A stretch of DNA of 64,000 nucleotides, taken from NCBI GenBank assembly GCA_949775045.1, contig OX459103.1, forward strand, positions 15,798,807 through 15,862,806, in the 5' to 3' direction. Each line of letters begins with the position of its first letter. Within the stretch, counting starts at the first letter, position 1. The notes beneath the pieces are model-generated. The model was not told the origin of the DNA, searched no databases, and worked only from the letters and a program-made list of their open reading frames with translations. The position numbers and the translations under genes were made by a program. This document shows, piece by piece, positions 23,526 through 35,310 of the stretch. This DNA is from Metridium senile (lineage: Eukaryota; Cnidaria; Anthozoa; Actiniaria; Metridiidae).

Positions 23526-24070
23526 AATGAAAATGTATTTACAATTCAGTAGCCTGCCCCATTATTGTTCTCTTTGTTGCATTCTTGTCTCTTTGAATAT
23601 AGTAACAATAGGCTTACCAAACTCTAATTAGTAATAATTTCATTCAATTGATGACATTAAGACTTGTTTTTGTTGCAAGTTTTCCAACGGTTGCCTCAGT
23701 AGTATAATGGCTTAAGGCGCGGATACAGCAAAGCAGAAGATCTCGGTTCGAATCCTGGCGTTAGTACTCAAAGACTTTTTTCGCCAAAAATCGCTTTCTA
23801 GTAAATTAATTCTAAGTCTGATCTTTACTAGAATGAACATTATTTTATTTTGTTATACACACTAAATAGAACATACTGCAATATTTCTAATAATGCAGAG
23901 TGCGGACTGCATTATTTCTAATAATGCAGAGTGCGGACTGCAATATTTCTAATAATGCTGAGTGGGGACTGCAACATAACTAGATGTCTTTGCTTTCAGA
24001 TGCGGGTACCCTGCAATCGGTGATTTAGTGCAGAGAGAGAACAATGGGGTAGGATGGTGAATAGTAATTA
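23522..24070 (+). repeat. Segmental tandem duplication, unit 2
   Basis: The second copy of the 22918 unit. It has three rather than two copies of the roughly 32-bp 'gcaatatttctaataatg' phrase and a tRNA-like block at 23689-23768. Confidence 0.8.
23689..23768 (+). other. tRNA-like sequence, copy 3
   Basis: Identical in this region to the inverse of 61-138. See that entry. Confidence 0.5.
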
Positions 24071-24240
24071 TTATCAAGTAAAAGTACTTGTAGGTCTTTA
24101 TTATTGACTATTTATGCCTCTTGTGTGGCAGCAAAACAAATTAACGACATAGAAGAGCTTTTAATTAATAAAACTGTGCTTAGTAATACAGAAAAAACAT
24201 TTGTACATGTTGCTATAACACTCTAGTTATCTAGCACCAC

Positions 24241-24381
24241 TGTACTGTTGGCTCCTTCTGTGTGTACTGGAAACCTATTATATTCTTTGTTCGCTTCGTT
24301 CATTGTATAAATTAAGTCTTTTGTTATTTCTATTGAATTACGTAGACTGTGTCCAGTACACGGAGAAGGAGCCGTACTGTT
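24241..24381. mobile_element. 141-bp hairpin MITE
   Basis: Arms of the form GTACTGTTGGCTCCTTCTG and an inverse ending GGAGCCGTACTGT are about 80-90% alike. The loop is AT-rich. No clear target duplication. Confidence 0.5.
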
Positions 24382-24509
24382 TGAGAAAAGGTGCATTTGC
24401 ACAGGCTATAGCTAATTATAAGCCTCGATTTTCTGTAAAGTATTCACACTGAATAGCAAAGCACGAAAAAATGTTACCGCCAAGCAATAGAAAAGACATT
24501 TAAATTTAC

Positions 24510-24840
24510 TGGGGGGGGGGGGGGGGGGGGGGTACTCCCATATATTTACTATACGGGGATGATCCGCTGAACAGGGTATGGTTTTTTGAGTTTTCTCTCA
24601 TGAACAGGGTAGATTTTTACCCTATTTCCCCATTTCCTTATTTTTTTTGTCATATTCAAGTATATAAATTAGGTAATACGATGAGCAGCGCGGTCTTTCG
24701 TCTTTCGTGAAATTCAGCACGTTTTCGCGGCATAAACAGGGTCCTAAACTGTCATAAACAGGGTCCCATTTTTATCCCTTGTCATAAACAGGGTATACGA
24801 ATTTGTTTTTTTTCTGTCATAAACAGGGTCACCGTTGTAG
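24510..24840 (-). repeat. CCCTGTTTATGACA-phrase repeat, copy C
   Basis: On the minus strand this follows the same frame as copies A and B, sharing 'aaaaaccataccct' and 'cccgtatagtaaatat' before a poly-G/C run. The recurring phrase is ACCCTGTTTATGACA or ACCCTGTTCATGA (six copies) instead of ACCCTATCCCAGAC. Confidence 0.7.
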
Positions 24841-25118
24841 GATCCCAGCGGATGTATATTTAACGTTTCGATCTGTTAAAGCACAGATCTTTTTCAATGT
24901 ACTGTTTGCGCTCGCGCATTCTCGTATGTTCTTATGTTGTATATGTACAATTCCTTTCCGTCTCGCAATCATCATTGTCGTAACTGATAGGTGTGCATGT
25001 ATAAAATAGATGCCAGTTAATTATCTTTTTGGTATGATCATATTCCAATAAAACACGCCACTGGATAACTTGCTAATGGGTGATGTTACGTTTCGATTTT
25101 GAGAGTGTTCAGTTTGAT

Positions 25119-25552
25119 TCAGCGAATGTAGATCTGACCACCAGGGTTGGGAACATTGCGAAGATATCGACTTGATGTTGTAGTTGTTCCACAAGAGTCA
25201 TGAACAGGGTAACACCCATCTGTTCTACTGTCCCAAGAGTAGAATTGGACGGAGCCTGCTATCATCAATGTAGCAGTGCACGTGCCTATACTAAAATAGT
25301 TGGGAGTACGTGGTGTACAACTATAACTTGAACGAGGAACTATCTCTTTTACAATTTTACATGTCATGCTTCCAACGGTCACATTTAGCATAACATTCTA
25401 TTATACTTCCAACCTTGGATGATTCTATGGTGAATATTTGCAAGTAGACGTCTTGTTCTGTGTATTTCTGACCAGTCCATAACGCCAGATCCTTGTGAGA
25501 CGCCAATTTTGACAAGAAACACCAAAAGGACAAACTCAATTTGCGTCTTCAT
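25119..25552 (-). pseudogene. Secreted Cys-containing protein, two frameshifts
   Basis: An ATG at 25552 starts a strong signal peptide (MKTQIEFVLLVFLVKIGVSQ). Protein-like sequence continues in a second frame (TEQDVYLQIFTIESS, CYAKCDRWKHD) and then a third (YSCTPRTPNYF, VQFYSWDSRTDGCYPVHDSC, RNVPNPGGQIYI) to a stop at 25119. The whole would be about 143 residues with eight or so cysteines, exported from the cell. The shifts are at about 25495 and 25345; no intron signals fit. It is either a recent pseudogene or carries two indel errors in the assembly. I do not recognise the family. Confidence 0.5.
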
Positions 25553-25971
25553 TTGTTGACAACTGCAAAAGTAATTTTTAACAATCAAACAAATAAAATA
25601 AAAATGTTGAATTTTAAAACTAAAATATTATACAGAAAGGGGAAACGCTGTTTTCACTCTGTTTAATTATTTCTCCCAAAACAGCCAAGTTGCTCCTGTT
25701 GTTGACAACTTCAAAGGTAATCATAACAATAAAAACACGCTAAAAAAGGTAGAATTATTTTAAATATTATCAACAATAAGGGGGAAAGCTGTTCTCGGTA
25801 TCTTATCTTATTTTTTGTTCTCCAATGATTCAAAACAGTTTGTAAACTAATTAATCAAGTTGAAAAAACTTGTAATAATTTCTAACAAATATAATAAATA
25901 AAACTACTAAAATACGCATGATTAAAAATCAAATGAAATAAGCATGAACAAGTATATATATCTTATTAGAC

Positions 25972-26052
25972 AGTTTGATGTGTAATATGGCTGGATATTT
26001 TACGAGTGAAACGCTAACGAGTAAAATATCCAGCCATATTACACATCAAACT
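25972..26052. repeat. Perfect 32-bp-arm hairpin
   Basis: Arms 25972-26003 and 26021-26052 are exact inverses (agtttgatgtgtaatatggc...), with a 17-base loop. A looser inverted pair (gagtaaaaatatcgctggat and gcgatatttttact) follows at 26114-26174. Probably a foldback MITE. Confidence 0.7.
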
Positions 26053-26179
26053 ATTTAATAAGTTATTTTATTATTTAAAGCAAAATGTTGTTTTACTTGA
26101 GGGCTAGATAGACGAGTAAAAATATCGCTGGATATTTTTACTCGATCCAGTCCTACTCCTGCGATATTTTTACTGGTTG

Positions 26180-27400
26180 GATAATAAAGGTACTTACTGA
26201 ATCTGTCTCCGACGGTAAAAATATTTATCAGTTGCATGGTAGCTGTAGCTTTAATGCCTGACTAAATTCAATCACTAAAATGTTTTCTTTATATCCATCA
26301 TTTAATTGATTAGCTGATAAATTTTTAATTCATACTACATAATTATGTAATAACTAATTAGGGACGGAACAGTTGCGTTTGGGGTCAATTAATTCTAAGT
26401 TTGCTCGATATTATGCCGCCCTCAGGCGTTGCACCTTATTTTTCATGTAGTCGCTCGATATTTGGTGCCGTATTTGACCTTTAAATGTAAATTCTGATGA
26501 TTGCTCTATGTATTGTGTCGTATTTGACGTTCTTTGAAAATGAAAATAAACCAACAAATGGATGAAGAAACATGTGTAAAAGTGAATTTTTACACTAGCT
26601 AATTTTTAAGTTACCTGCTTACTTTGATGATGCAGATTTGTATTTATCCATGTATAAGGTCTATAAGCTAAAGCCACACCCTTTTCTAAATGGGTGTGGC
26701 TTATCTACGAAAACACTATCTGCTTCCATTTGCTCATTTGGTTTGGAGTGTGCTGCCAGCACCTAAATAATGTATCCCAGGCCTAAAAGTTTGACTTTTC
26801 ATACTATATAATTATTCTTTTTATGCAAAAAAAAAAAAAAACACACCTTTTTTTACTGCGTCTGGCGGTGAGGATCGCGTCCTGGATTGGTTCTCAGTTG
26901 ACTTAACAGCTCTTGAACGTACAAAGCTAGGTAAAATTCCTTCCCGTGGTGAACCCTTATTTGATCAAACAATCCTTCCTTGATAGCTACTTTCCTTTGG
27001 AGAATAAGGAAAAAATTAAAGTAATGCTATATTAATTAAGTTCCCTGAAGTGTGCATAATTAATTAATTGCACGGTATTAAAGACAAATTCACAGTCCGT
27101 CAGCCAATCAGAAACAAGTATTTTTGTGGGTGTCTAATAGGAAACACATATCTTGTATTGTAACAACGTAGTTTGTAGTTTAAGAAATTAGGTTCTTAGG
27201 TAAATAATACTTTTAATCCAGTATGTATGTATTCATGCGCAAAATATTGCCATATGATTTATGAATTATCACTAAATATAAGCAATATATATTTTTTAAA
27301 TTATTCGTTGGATACATGTGATACATATTGATTTGTTGGATTAAAGTTATATTCATTTTTTGAAATAAAACAATATGATTAGCTATATTAAATGGGTTAT
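26180..27400. other. No recognisable gene
   Basis: AT-rich. It holds a small inverted repeat (GCCACACCC...GGGTGTGGC at 26672-26701) and nothing I can call coding. Confidence 0.5.
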
Positions 27401-27403
27401 TTC

Positions 27404-27508
27404 AGATGGTTTCGTAGGTGGTTTCAGATGGTTTCGTAGGTGGTTTCAGATGGTTTCAGGTGGTTTCGTAGGTGGTTTGAGGTGGTTTTCAGGTGGTTTC
27501 AGGTGATT
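27404..27508 (+). repeat. GGTTTCAGATGGTTTCGTAGGT minisatellite
   Basis: About nine imperfect 10-12-bp units built from 'ggtggtttc' with gat/gta/agg variants. Confidence 0.7.
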
Positions 27509-27759
27509 CCAACTTTTAGTAACTACGTTAACAGAACTGACAATGATAAAACTCTAAAATAGGTCTAGCAATGCCGTCTCCTTGTACTTTTATTTCTAGT
27601 CGCTTTTGTAGTTGTTCCACTTGATCAGAAGTTAGGCCTCTTATTGTGGGATGTTCAGTGTAAAATGTAGAATAATTATCGTCTGAAATTATCATGTTTA
27701 TTTGAAGATATAGAATGTGTTGTGGGTTCCTTTGGTACTTTGTATTTATTTCGGTTTAT

Positions 27760-28018
27760 AATTGTTAGGCTTCGCGTCCTCTCGGATAAGGATGTTAAAT
27801 CGGAGGTCCCGTCTCGCCACTCACACACTAACTATTAATCGGGGCGACGTAAAAGAACGACTGAGGACGCAGGTCACGCCCATCCTCAGTGAAAGGCCTA
27901 CACTTATACTAATATATACTAATTACTAACAGCTAACTATAATGTGTAAAGCGCATTTGAATATATACACATAGAAAGTGCGCTATCTATAAATGCATTA
28001 TCATTATCATTATCATTA
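27760..28018 (+). mobile_element. LINE 3'UTR with ATTATC tail
   Basis: Phrases 'cgcgtcctctcggataagga', 'gttaaatcggaggtcccgtc', 'cgtaaaagaac', 'gtgtaaagcgc' and 'gcgctatctataaatg' followed by (ATTATC)n resemble the 3' ends of CR1/L2-like elements. No coding part is attached. Confidence 0.5.
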
Positions 28019-28093
28019 CTACATATATATTCACCATATCGTCCACACATTATGCAAACAGGTTCGCCATCTTGAGGCCAGCGTTGGTTCTTA

Positions 28094-28327
28094 CTATACG
28101 AAATAAACTGCATCGTTACCATCTTGTCGTTGTTGCTCGTCAGATAAATTACGAGCATTTTCTACAGTTTTGGGACAATTTGATTCTTCTTGCTGTCCTC
28201 TTAAGTCGACTACAAGTAGCTGTCTTTTCTCAGTATTGTTTGGAAGGTGTTTAGGCTTTTTCGCGGTCTTTTGTGAGGTTGTTTTGATATTTTGTCTTTG
28301 CACAACTCTTGGCACGAAGGACGCCAT
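28094..28327 (-). CDS. Candidate small or first exon, basic protein
   Basis: An ATG at 28327 opens a 77-codon frame (MASFVPRVVQRQNIKTTSQ..., then a DLRGQQEESNCPKTVENARN segment) ending at a stop. A possible donor (GATG/GTAACG) lies shortly before the stop, so this may be a first exon. Composition is polar and basic then acidic; no domain was recognised. The frame extends upstream without a stop to 28420, and the chosen start is the first ATG after a CpG-containing stretch. Confidence 0.25.
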   Translation of the reverse strand: MASFVPRVVQRQNIKTTSQKTAKKPKHLPNNTEKRQLLVVDLRGQQEESNCPKTVENARNLSDEQQRQDGNDAVYFV

Positions 28328-28419
28328 TTGGAAACGGGGTAGCCTGGCCTTACAGTAGACTAAGAAAGACTTGGAACAAGTGGCTGCAGCTGAAGTGATT
28401 TTTAACCTCCTTGCCACCA

Positions 28420-29280
28420 ACGCAGACGCTTTTGTATCCCGCTTTAATTTTAGTGCAAAAAAAAAACACTCAGTCTTCTTCTCTTAATCTGAGTTCCGAG
28501 ATTCACCCCCACCCCCCTCCCCCCCCCCCCCCACCTCCTCCAGCTCCGATCCCCTCCTCTTCCCTCCACATCAGTCTCTTTCCTCCTTTATTAGGTATAT
28601 ATTTGAGATATTACGCGCGGGGTGATTGGTCGAGCGCTGTGCATTATAAGTGAGCAGAACACAGAAAAGACTGTCCTATGCCTTCTATTCCTTCACTTCT
28701 CAACACTGTGGTCAAACGACCACGCATGCGCGATAAAGCAAGTGAAATGACCCAGCACACAAATCTGACATTCGTACGGACTCTATAAAAAAACTATGGA
28801 GTAAACGACTTTCATAGCGTTTTTCTCAAAATGTAAACACAAATACCGAATAGAATAGAATTCCAAATGAGCTCGCGCAAAAGTTGGTCGAGTCAGGTCA
28901 GGGTCTACTGGTGACTCTGTAACATTGTAACCCAGTACCACCTGCCGCATGGTCGGGTTGTCGGCGACTAAACCGGCTCCCCATTAACAAAATATTAGTG
29001 AGGAGGGTAGCCAGCAGGACGAAAAACGAAACCTGTCAAAGGGCGGATGAGCTCGTCTTGAGCCAACGGCCAGCATGCACAAAGCTTTGGTGGAGTAACA
29101 CCTGACAACCGGCATATGCTGCTTGTTTTATTTGCGCTGTTCTTGTTTTTTTTCCTTGGTACGGCGGCTAACGTTCTATGCTATTTTGTTGTACTGTGGT
29201 CGTTTCCATATCGTGTATATCCCTATTGGTGTCTTTGCCCCATCACTACCACAAATGGTCCCTTTTAAACAATATATTAT
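28420..29280. other. No recognisable gene; C-rich tract
   Basis: Contains a C run (28506-28532) within a CT-rich stretch and GC-richer, CpG-containing DNA at 28610-29110. I see no terminal repeats or exons. Confidence 0.45.
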
Positions 29281-29289
29281 ACATTGTGT

Positions 29290-31410
29290 ACTGACATTAT
29301 ATACTGACAGTACTTATACTGACAGTACTAACGTAATAGCGTAATAGCAGTACTGGGGTAATAGAGTAGTTGCGTATTTGCGTACTAGAGTAATAGAGTG
29401 CTAGAGTAACAGCGTACTAGCGTACTAGAGTAATAGCGCAACAGCGTACTAGCGTAATAGCGTAATAGCAGTACTAGGGTAATAGAGTAATAGCGTACTA
29501 GCGTACTAGCGTACTAGCGTACTAGCGTACTAGCGTACTAGCGTACTAGCGTACTAGCGTACTAGCGTACTAGCGTACTAGAGTTATGGCGTAACAGCGT
29601 ACTAGCGTAACAACGTACTAGCGTACTGGAGTAATAGCGTAACAGCGTACTAGCGTAACAGCGTACTAGCGTAACAGCGTACTAGCGTAACAGCGTACTA
29701 GCGTAACAGCATACTAGCGTAACAGCGTACTAGCGTACTATAGTACTAGCGTAACAGCGTACTAGCGTAACAGCGTACTAGAGTAATAGCGTAACAGCGT
29801 ACTAGCGTACTAGCGTAATAGCAGTACTAGGGTAATAGAGTAATAGCGTAACAGCGTAACAGCGTACTAGCGTACTAGAGTACTAGAGTACTAGAGTAAT
29901 GGCGTAACAGCGTACTAGCGTAATAGCAGTACTAGGGTAATAGAGTAATAGCGTAATAGCAGTACTAGCGTACTAGAGTACTAGAGTAATAGCGTAACAG
30001 CGTACTAGCGTAACAGCGTACTAGAGTACTAGCGTAATAGCGTACTAGAATACTAGAGTAAAAGCGTAACAGCGTACTAGCGTAACAGCGTACTAGCGTA
30101 CTAGAGTAATAGCGTAACAGCGTACTAGCGTAACAGCGTACTAGCGTACTAGAGTAATAGCGTAACAGCGTACTAGCGTAACAGCGTACTAGCGTAACAG
30201 CGTACTAGCGTACTAGAGTACTAGCGTAACAGCATACTAGCGTATACGTAACAGCGTACTAGCGTACTAGAGTACTAGCGTAACAGCGTACTAGCGTAAC
30301 AGCGTACTAGAGTAATAGCGTAACAGCGTACTAGCGTACTAGCGTAATAGCAGTACTAGGGTAATAGAGTAATAGCGTAACAGCGTAACAGCGTACTAGC
30401 GTACTAGAGTACTAGAGTAATGGCGTAACAGCGTACTAGCGTAATAGCAGTACTAGGGTAATAGAGTAATAGCGTAACAGCGTAACAGCGTACTAGCGTA
30501 CTAGAGTACTAGAGTACTAGAGTAATGGCGTAACAGCGTACTAGCGTAATAGCAGTACTAGGGTAATAGAGTAATAGCGTAACAGCGTAACAGCGTACTA
30601 GCGTACTAGAGTACTAGAGTAATGGCGTAACAGCGTACTAGCGTAATAGCAGTACTAGGGTAATAGAGTAATAGCGTAACAGCGTAACAGCGTACTAGCG
30701 TACTAGAGTACTAGAGTACTAGAGTAATGGCGTAACAGCGTACTAGCGTAATAGCAGTACTAGGGTAATAGAGTAATAGCGTAACAGCGTAACAGCGTAC
30801 TAGCGTACTAGAGTACTAGAGTAATGGCGTAACAGCGTACTAGCGTAATAGCAGTACTAGCGTACTAGAGTACTAGAGTAATAGCGTAACAGCGTACTAG
30901 CGTACTAGAGTAATAGCGTAACAGCGTACTAGCGTAACAGCGTACTAGCGTAACAGCGTACTAGCGTAACAGCGTACTAGCGTAACAGCGTACTAGCGTA
31001 CTAGAGTACTAGCGTAACAGCGTACTAGCGTACAAGAATAATAGCGTAACAGCGTACTAGCGTAACAGCGTTCTTGCGTAACAGCGTACTAGCGTACTAG
31101 AGTACTAGCGTAACAGCGTACTAGCGTAACAGCGTTCTAGAGTAATAGTGTAACAGCGTAACAGCGTACTAGAGTACTAGCATACTAGAGTACTAGCGTA
31201 CTGGAGTAATAGCGTAACAGCGTACTAGCGTAACAGCGTACTAGCGTAACAGCGTACTAGAGTACTAGCGTAACGGCGTACTAGCGTACTAGCGTACTAG
31301 CGTAACAGCTTACTAGCGTAATAGCGTAACAGCGCACTAGCGTAACAGCATACTAGAGTACTAGAGTAATAGCGTAACAGCGTACTAGCGTAACAGCGTA
31401 CTAGAGTACT
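29290..31410 (+). repeat. 2.1-kb octamer satellite (AGCGTACT/AGCGTAAC/AGAGTAAT)
   Basis: An almost uninterrupted array of 8-bp units with three variable positions: third base C/G/A, seventh A/C, eighth C/T. Occasional 9-bp AGCAGTACT units break the period. From about 30330 to 30850 the order of variants itself repeats with a 96/104-bp alternating period, a higher-order repeat. Stops occur throughout every frame, so it is non-coding. Confidence 0.95.
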
Positions 31411-31899
31411 GTTTTGTGTAAAATGTCAAGCTCTAAATCGACATATTTGTTCTTACAAACCGCGCTTGGTAAACGGAATACCGATTGACAATCGGATCAC
31501 GCGAGTAAGTTCAGCGACTTACAGTAATGAAACTTGTATTGTTGATAATGATATTTCATGTATGATATATTTTTGTTTATTCTACTTGTTTGCACGCCCT
31601 TGACGACAGTGAAATCACTCTCGCGCGCTGATTGCGCTTGTGCTGTAGTTATATAATGTCCTCAAATTGAACTCGTTCCGGAACTCAGAAGATTTGTAAA
31701 CATACACAATTGATCTATCGTAGGTCTCTATAATTGACGCTTTTTCTCTCTACAAAAGAGCAAGAGAGCAATTTTACAATTTAACAATAACTAAAGTAAT
31801 TGGAAGTTAACGGCTAGAAGTTTACCTAGCACAGGTAAGACAAGCAAGCGTGACTTTAAAAGTGAGTGTTTTATAATATCGGTCACGACCCGGGGCCGG

Positions 31900-32360
31900 A
31901 GGGAGGGGGGGGGGGGGGGGGTGGCGGGGGGATGGGTACTACCACCCCAACTTGGGTGTGGGTGTACCGCCACGTCCTCAGAACCCTGACCCTATCCCAG
32001 ACCTAGAATTTTGATTTCACATACCCTATCCCAGACTAAACCTAAGATTGTACACCCTGGCCCAGACTAAAAAAAACGCAAAAAAACGCAAAAACGGTTA
32101 TATTTGCCAATTGTTTAATTGAATTTAAATCGTTTTCTGTGCCGGCAGAAAACGTAGCCTAGCAGGCTAAAACAACAACAGACAAAATGTCAAAAAGATA
32201 CCTTATCCCAGACAAAAACCTTACTCTACCCCAGACAAATTGTAAAAAAATGATACCCTACCCCAGACCTAAAAGCCGAAAAACCATACCCTATCGGGTG
32301 GCACATACCCGTATAGTAAATATAGAGGAGTACCAACGCCCCCCCCCCCCCCCCCCCCCG
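31900..32360 (+). repeat. CCCTATCCCAGAC-phrase repeat, copy B, with G and C runs
   Basis: A G-rich run (31904-31930) opens and a 19-base C run (32340-32358) closes a copy of the 15.3-kb repeat. About six ACCCTATCCCAGAC-type phrases are present, then 'cccgtatagtaaatatagag'. The G- and C-run ends are inverse to each other. Confidence 0.75.
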
Positions 32361-32450
32361 GGGGTCACACTGGCAAATGAGCTAGAAACGCGCTAAGTAA
32401 ACAACGAGCAAAAAAATGTTAACTTTTATCTGTTTGTACATACGATATGA

Positions 32451-33003
32451 TAGGCCCCATTCCCACTAGCCTGCTAAAGTTTGGCTCAACCAAAATTCAT
32501 ACCAAAGTTTATTTCAACCAAAGTTTGGTTTGGAAACTTTATTCGCACTATAATGTTATGCCGATCGCAAACGTCAACCAAGTGTCAATTGATAGATACA
32601 TTTTAATAAGCGTCACGTTTTGGAGCAGATTCAGCTATTTTTAAATTTTTAACTACATTATTGTTATTAAAAAATATAGAACATCTATTAAAAAAATAGA
32701 ACATTTCCCCGTACAAATCACGATAATATCACGGATTCATCTCTCTTCGATTGATCGAGCTAGTTTGTGGTTTTTGTTGGCTTTGAACACACACATTGAA
32801 GAATCCAGGTTGACGTGATAATTACCAAACCTGTCAATTACCAAACCTGTTAAAATTGATTTTTTGAAGTTTGTTTGGCAGCGACAAATTTTGTCCCAAC
32901 ACAAAAATATATCCGCATTGCACTTTTCCTACCTCGTCGATGACAGAGTTTTTTGGTACAACAAACAAAATTTGGGCCCAAAATTTGTTCTAGTGCGGCC
33001 CCG
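32451..33003. mobile_element. Possible GGGCC-ended DNA transposon
   Basis: AGGCCCCATTCCCACTAG at the left resembles the inverse of CTAGTGCGGCCC at the right, and both ends carry CCAAA/TTTGG-rich subterminal motifs. The match is imperfect and no target duplication was found. Confidence 0.35.
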
Positions 33004-33504
33004 GGTGTTTTCGCAATTTTATTGTTTGTTCGATGAGAAATGCCAGGAATGTGTCAAGATTTTTGATCTAAACAAGCCCAGTCAAAAGAAAAACGTTTTG
33101 CTGTCGGAAGAACATCATTATTATTTTTTTTGATAATATATTTATTACATGATATTTATTATCAATTTTTACCCTCGACTTTTTTCCCTCGACCCTCGAC
33201 CCTGTTTGCACAGTCATACGAAATCCGCTCTATGTCGGACAGTTGACGTATTATCTTTTTTTAAAAGTAATTATTGACAACGTGTTACATTACATCTATC
33301 TATCTATCATCTCTTTTTTTTTAGCGTTTACACGTTGTCGTCATCCCGCACAATTCCCAGAGCATAATTTTCAAAATTTTATTTACCCGGCTGTACGCAG
33401 GCTGGGTTACTTTATGACTGTGTCACAGTCCCCTCTACTCGTCACCTGCCCCCCGCACATGATTCTAAAGTTCTAAGGCGCCTTAAAATAATAATAATAA
33501 TAAT

Positions 33505-34395
33505 TACGCTAGTACGCTAATACGATATTACTCTATTACCCTAGTACTCTAGTACGCTAGTACGCTGTTACGCTATTACTCTAGTACTCCAGTACGCTGT
33601 TACGCTAGTACGCTGTTACGCTAGTACGCTAGTACGCTGTTACGCCATTACTCTAGTACTCTAGTACTCTAGTACGCTAGTACGCTGTTACGCTGTTACG
33701 CTGTTACGCTATTACTCTATTACCCTAGTACTGCTATTACGCTAGTACGCTGTTACGCCATTACTCTAGTACTCTAGTACGCTAGTACGCTGTTACGCTG
33801 TTACGCTATTACTCTATTACCCTAGTACTGCTATTACGCTAGTAAGCTAGTACGCTGTTACGCTACTACTCTAGTACTCTAGTACGCTTATTACTCTATT
33901 ACCCTAGTACTGATATTACGCTAGTACGCTAGTACGCTGTTACGCTATTACTCTAGTACTCTAGTACTCTAGTACGCTAGTACGCTGTTACGCTAGTACG
34001 CTGTTACGCTAGTACGCTGTTACGCTATTACTCTAGTACTCTAGTACGCTAGTACGCTGTTACGCTATTACTCTAGTACTCTAGTACGCTATTACTCTAT
34101 TACCCTAGTACTGCTATTACGCTAGTACGCTGTTACGCTATTACTCTAGTACTCTAGTACTCTAGTACGCTAGTACGCTGTTACGCTATTACTCTAGCAC
34201 TCTAGTACGCTAGTACGCTGTTACGCTATTACTCTAGCACTCTAGTACGCTAGTACGCTGTTACGCTATTACTCTAGTACTCTAGTACTCTAGTACGCTA
34301 GTACGCTGTTACGCTATTACTCTAGCACTCTATTACGCTAGTACGCTGTTACGCCATTACTCTAGTACTCTAGTACTCTAGTACTCTAGTACGCT
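33505..34395 (-). repeat. Octamer satellite, inverted, part 1
   Basis: The same octamer set as 29290-31410 but on the minus strand (TAGTACGC, TGTTACGC, ATTACTCT). It continues at 35311 after a transposon insertion. Confidence 0.95.
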
Positions 34396-34396
34396 A

Positions 34397-35310
34397 CATT
34401 ACCAGAAATCTAAGACATTTTACGTCCGCGATATTATGACCAGCGGTCTACTGGCAGTCCAGAATTATCCTTGAATTTCTATCAAAATAAATCAATTTAT
34501 CAAAACCAAACTACTATAAGTTTGTTTAGAAGTACCAAGCGCTTCTGGTGCAGTTGAGATATTTAAAATTGAAGCGCTCGCTTACGCTCGGCATAGAATA
34601 ATTCGAACGAATTAGGTCACTTAGAAAACTTCAAAAGGACATAGGAAGCCCATGCTATGAACTTTGAATTTTGAATTTCCCGCTTAAGAAGCCTTCGGAT
34701 TCTTTAAACAGCGGTATAACACGTAAAATCACCAGGCTAATAAGCTGTAAACATTGCAATCGACTCGACGATCGAAACAAGCTTCTTTGCAGGATTTATC
34801 GGTCATTTTTTATGATATTTTGGTGTAAAATTGAAATTTTTAAAACTAAAAAATCATCAATTTTTACCGTTAATCTGCGTCATTGATGTATTACTTGAAA
34901 AGACTTCTAAAACAGCATTGAAAAGCCCGTAATCTCAGAAGCATTTGAAGAAGGCGGCAAAAATGGATCCATGTAAACTATCGATGGCAGACGATGCTGA
35001 ACACAAGGTAAATTACACATTTTTCGCTGAAATACAGACTAAAGTAAAGCAATTATTTCTCGATAATGTTATTCCTTCGTGCTGCATATTGAGAAAACTA
35101 AATCAAACGTAACTTGCATAAATGAATATACTTATACTCGAGTTAAAAGTTAGGAGGCGGCACCGATAGTACAATGATATTAAGCAAATATATTAGACAT
35201 TTTCTTTCTGAGCCCATACATTTATCAGTAATTCTGAGCGGCCATTTTTAAATGCCACAAATCTAACTTTAGCATGCGGTGACGTCACATGTCTTCGATT
35301 TCTGGTAATG
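34397..35310. mobile_element. 0.9-kb TIR element inserted in the octamer array
   Basis: The ends CATTACCAGAAATC and GATTTCTGGTAATG are exact inverses, followed by AAGACAT/ATGTCTT. The flanks GTACGCTA and GTACGCTG would fit an 8-bp duplication, but the target is itself an 8-bp repeat. Inside, at 34964-35011, an ATG in good context starts MDPCKLSMADDAEHK followed at once by GTAAAT, like a captured first exon. Confidence 0.7.

Noticed and set aside
29290..34395. CRISPR-like regular repeats
   Set aside because: Units are 8 bp without spacers; this is satellite DNA in a eukaryotic context.
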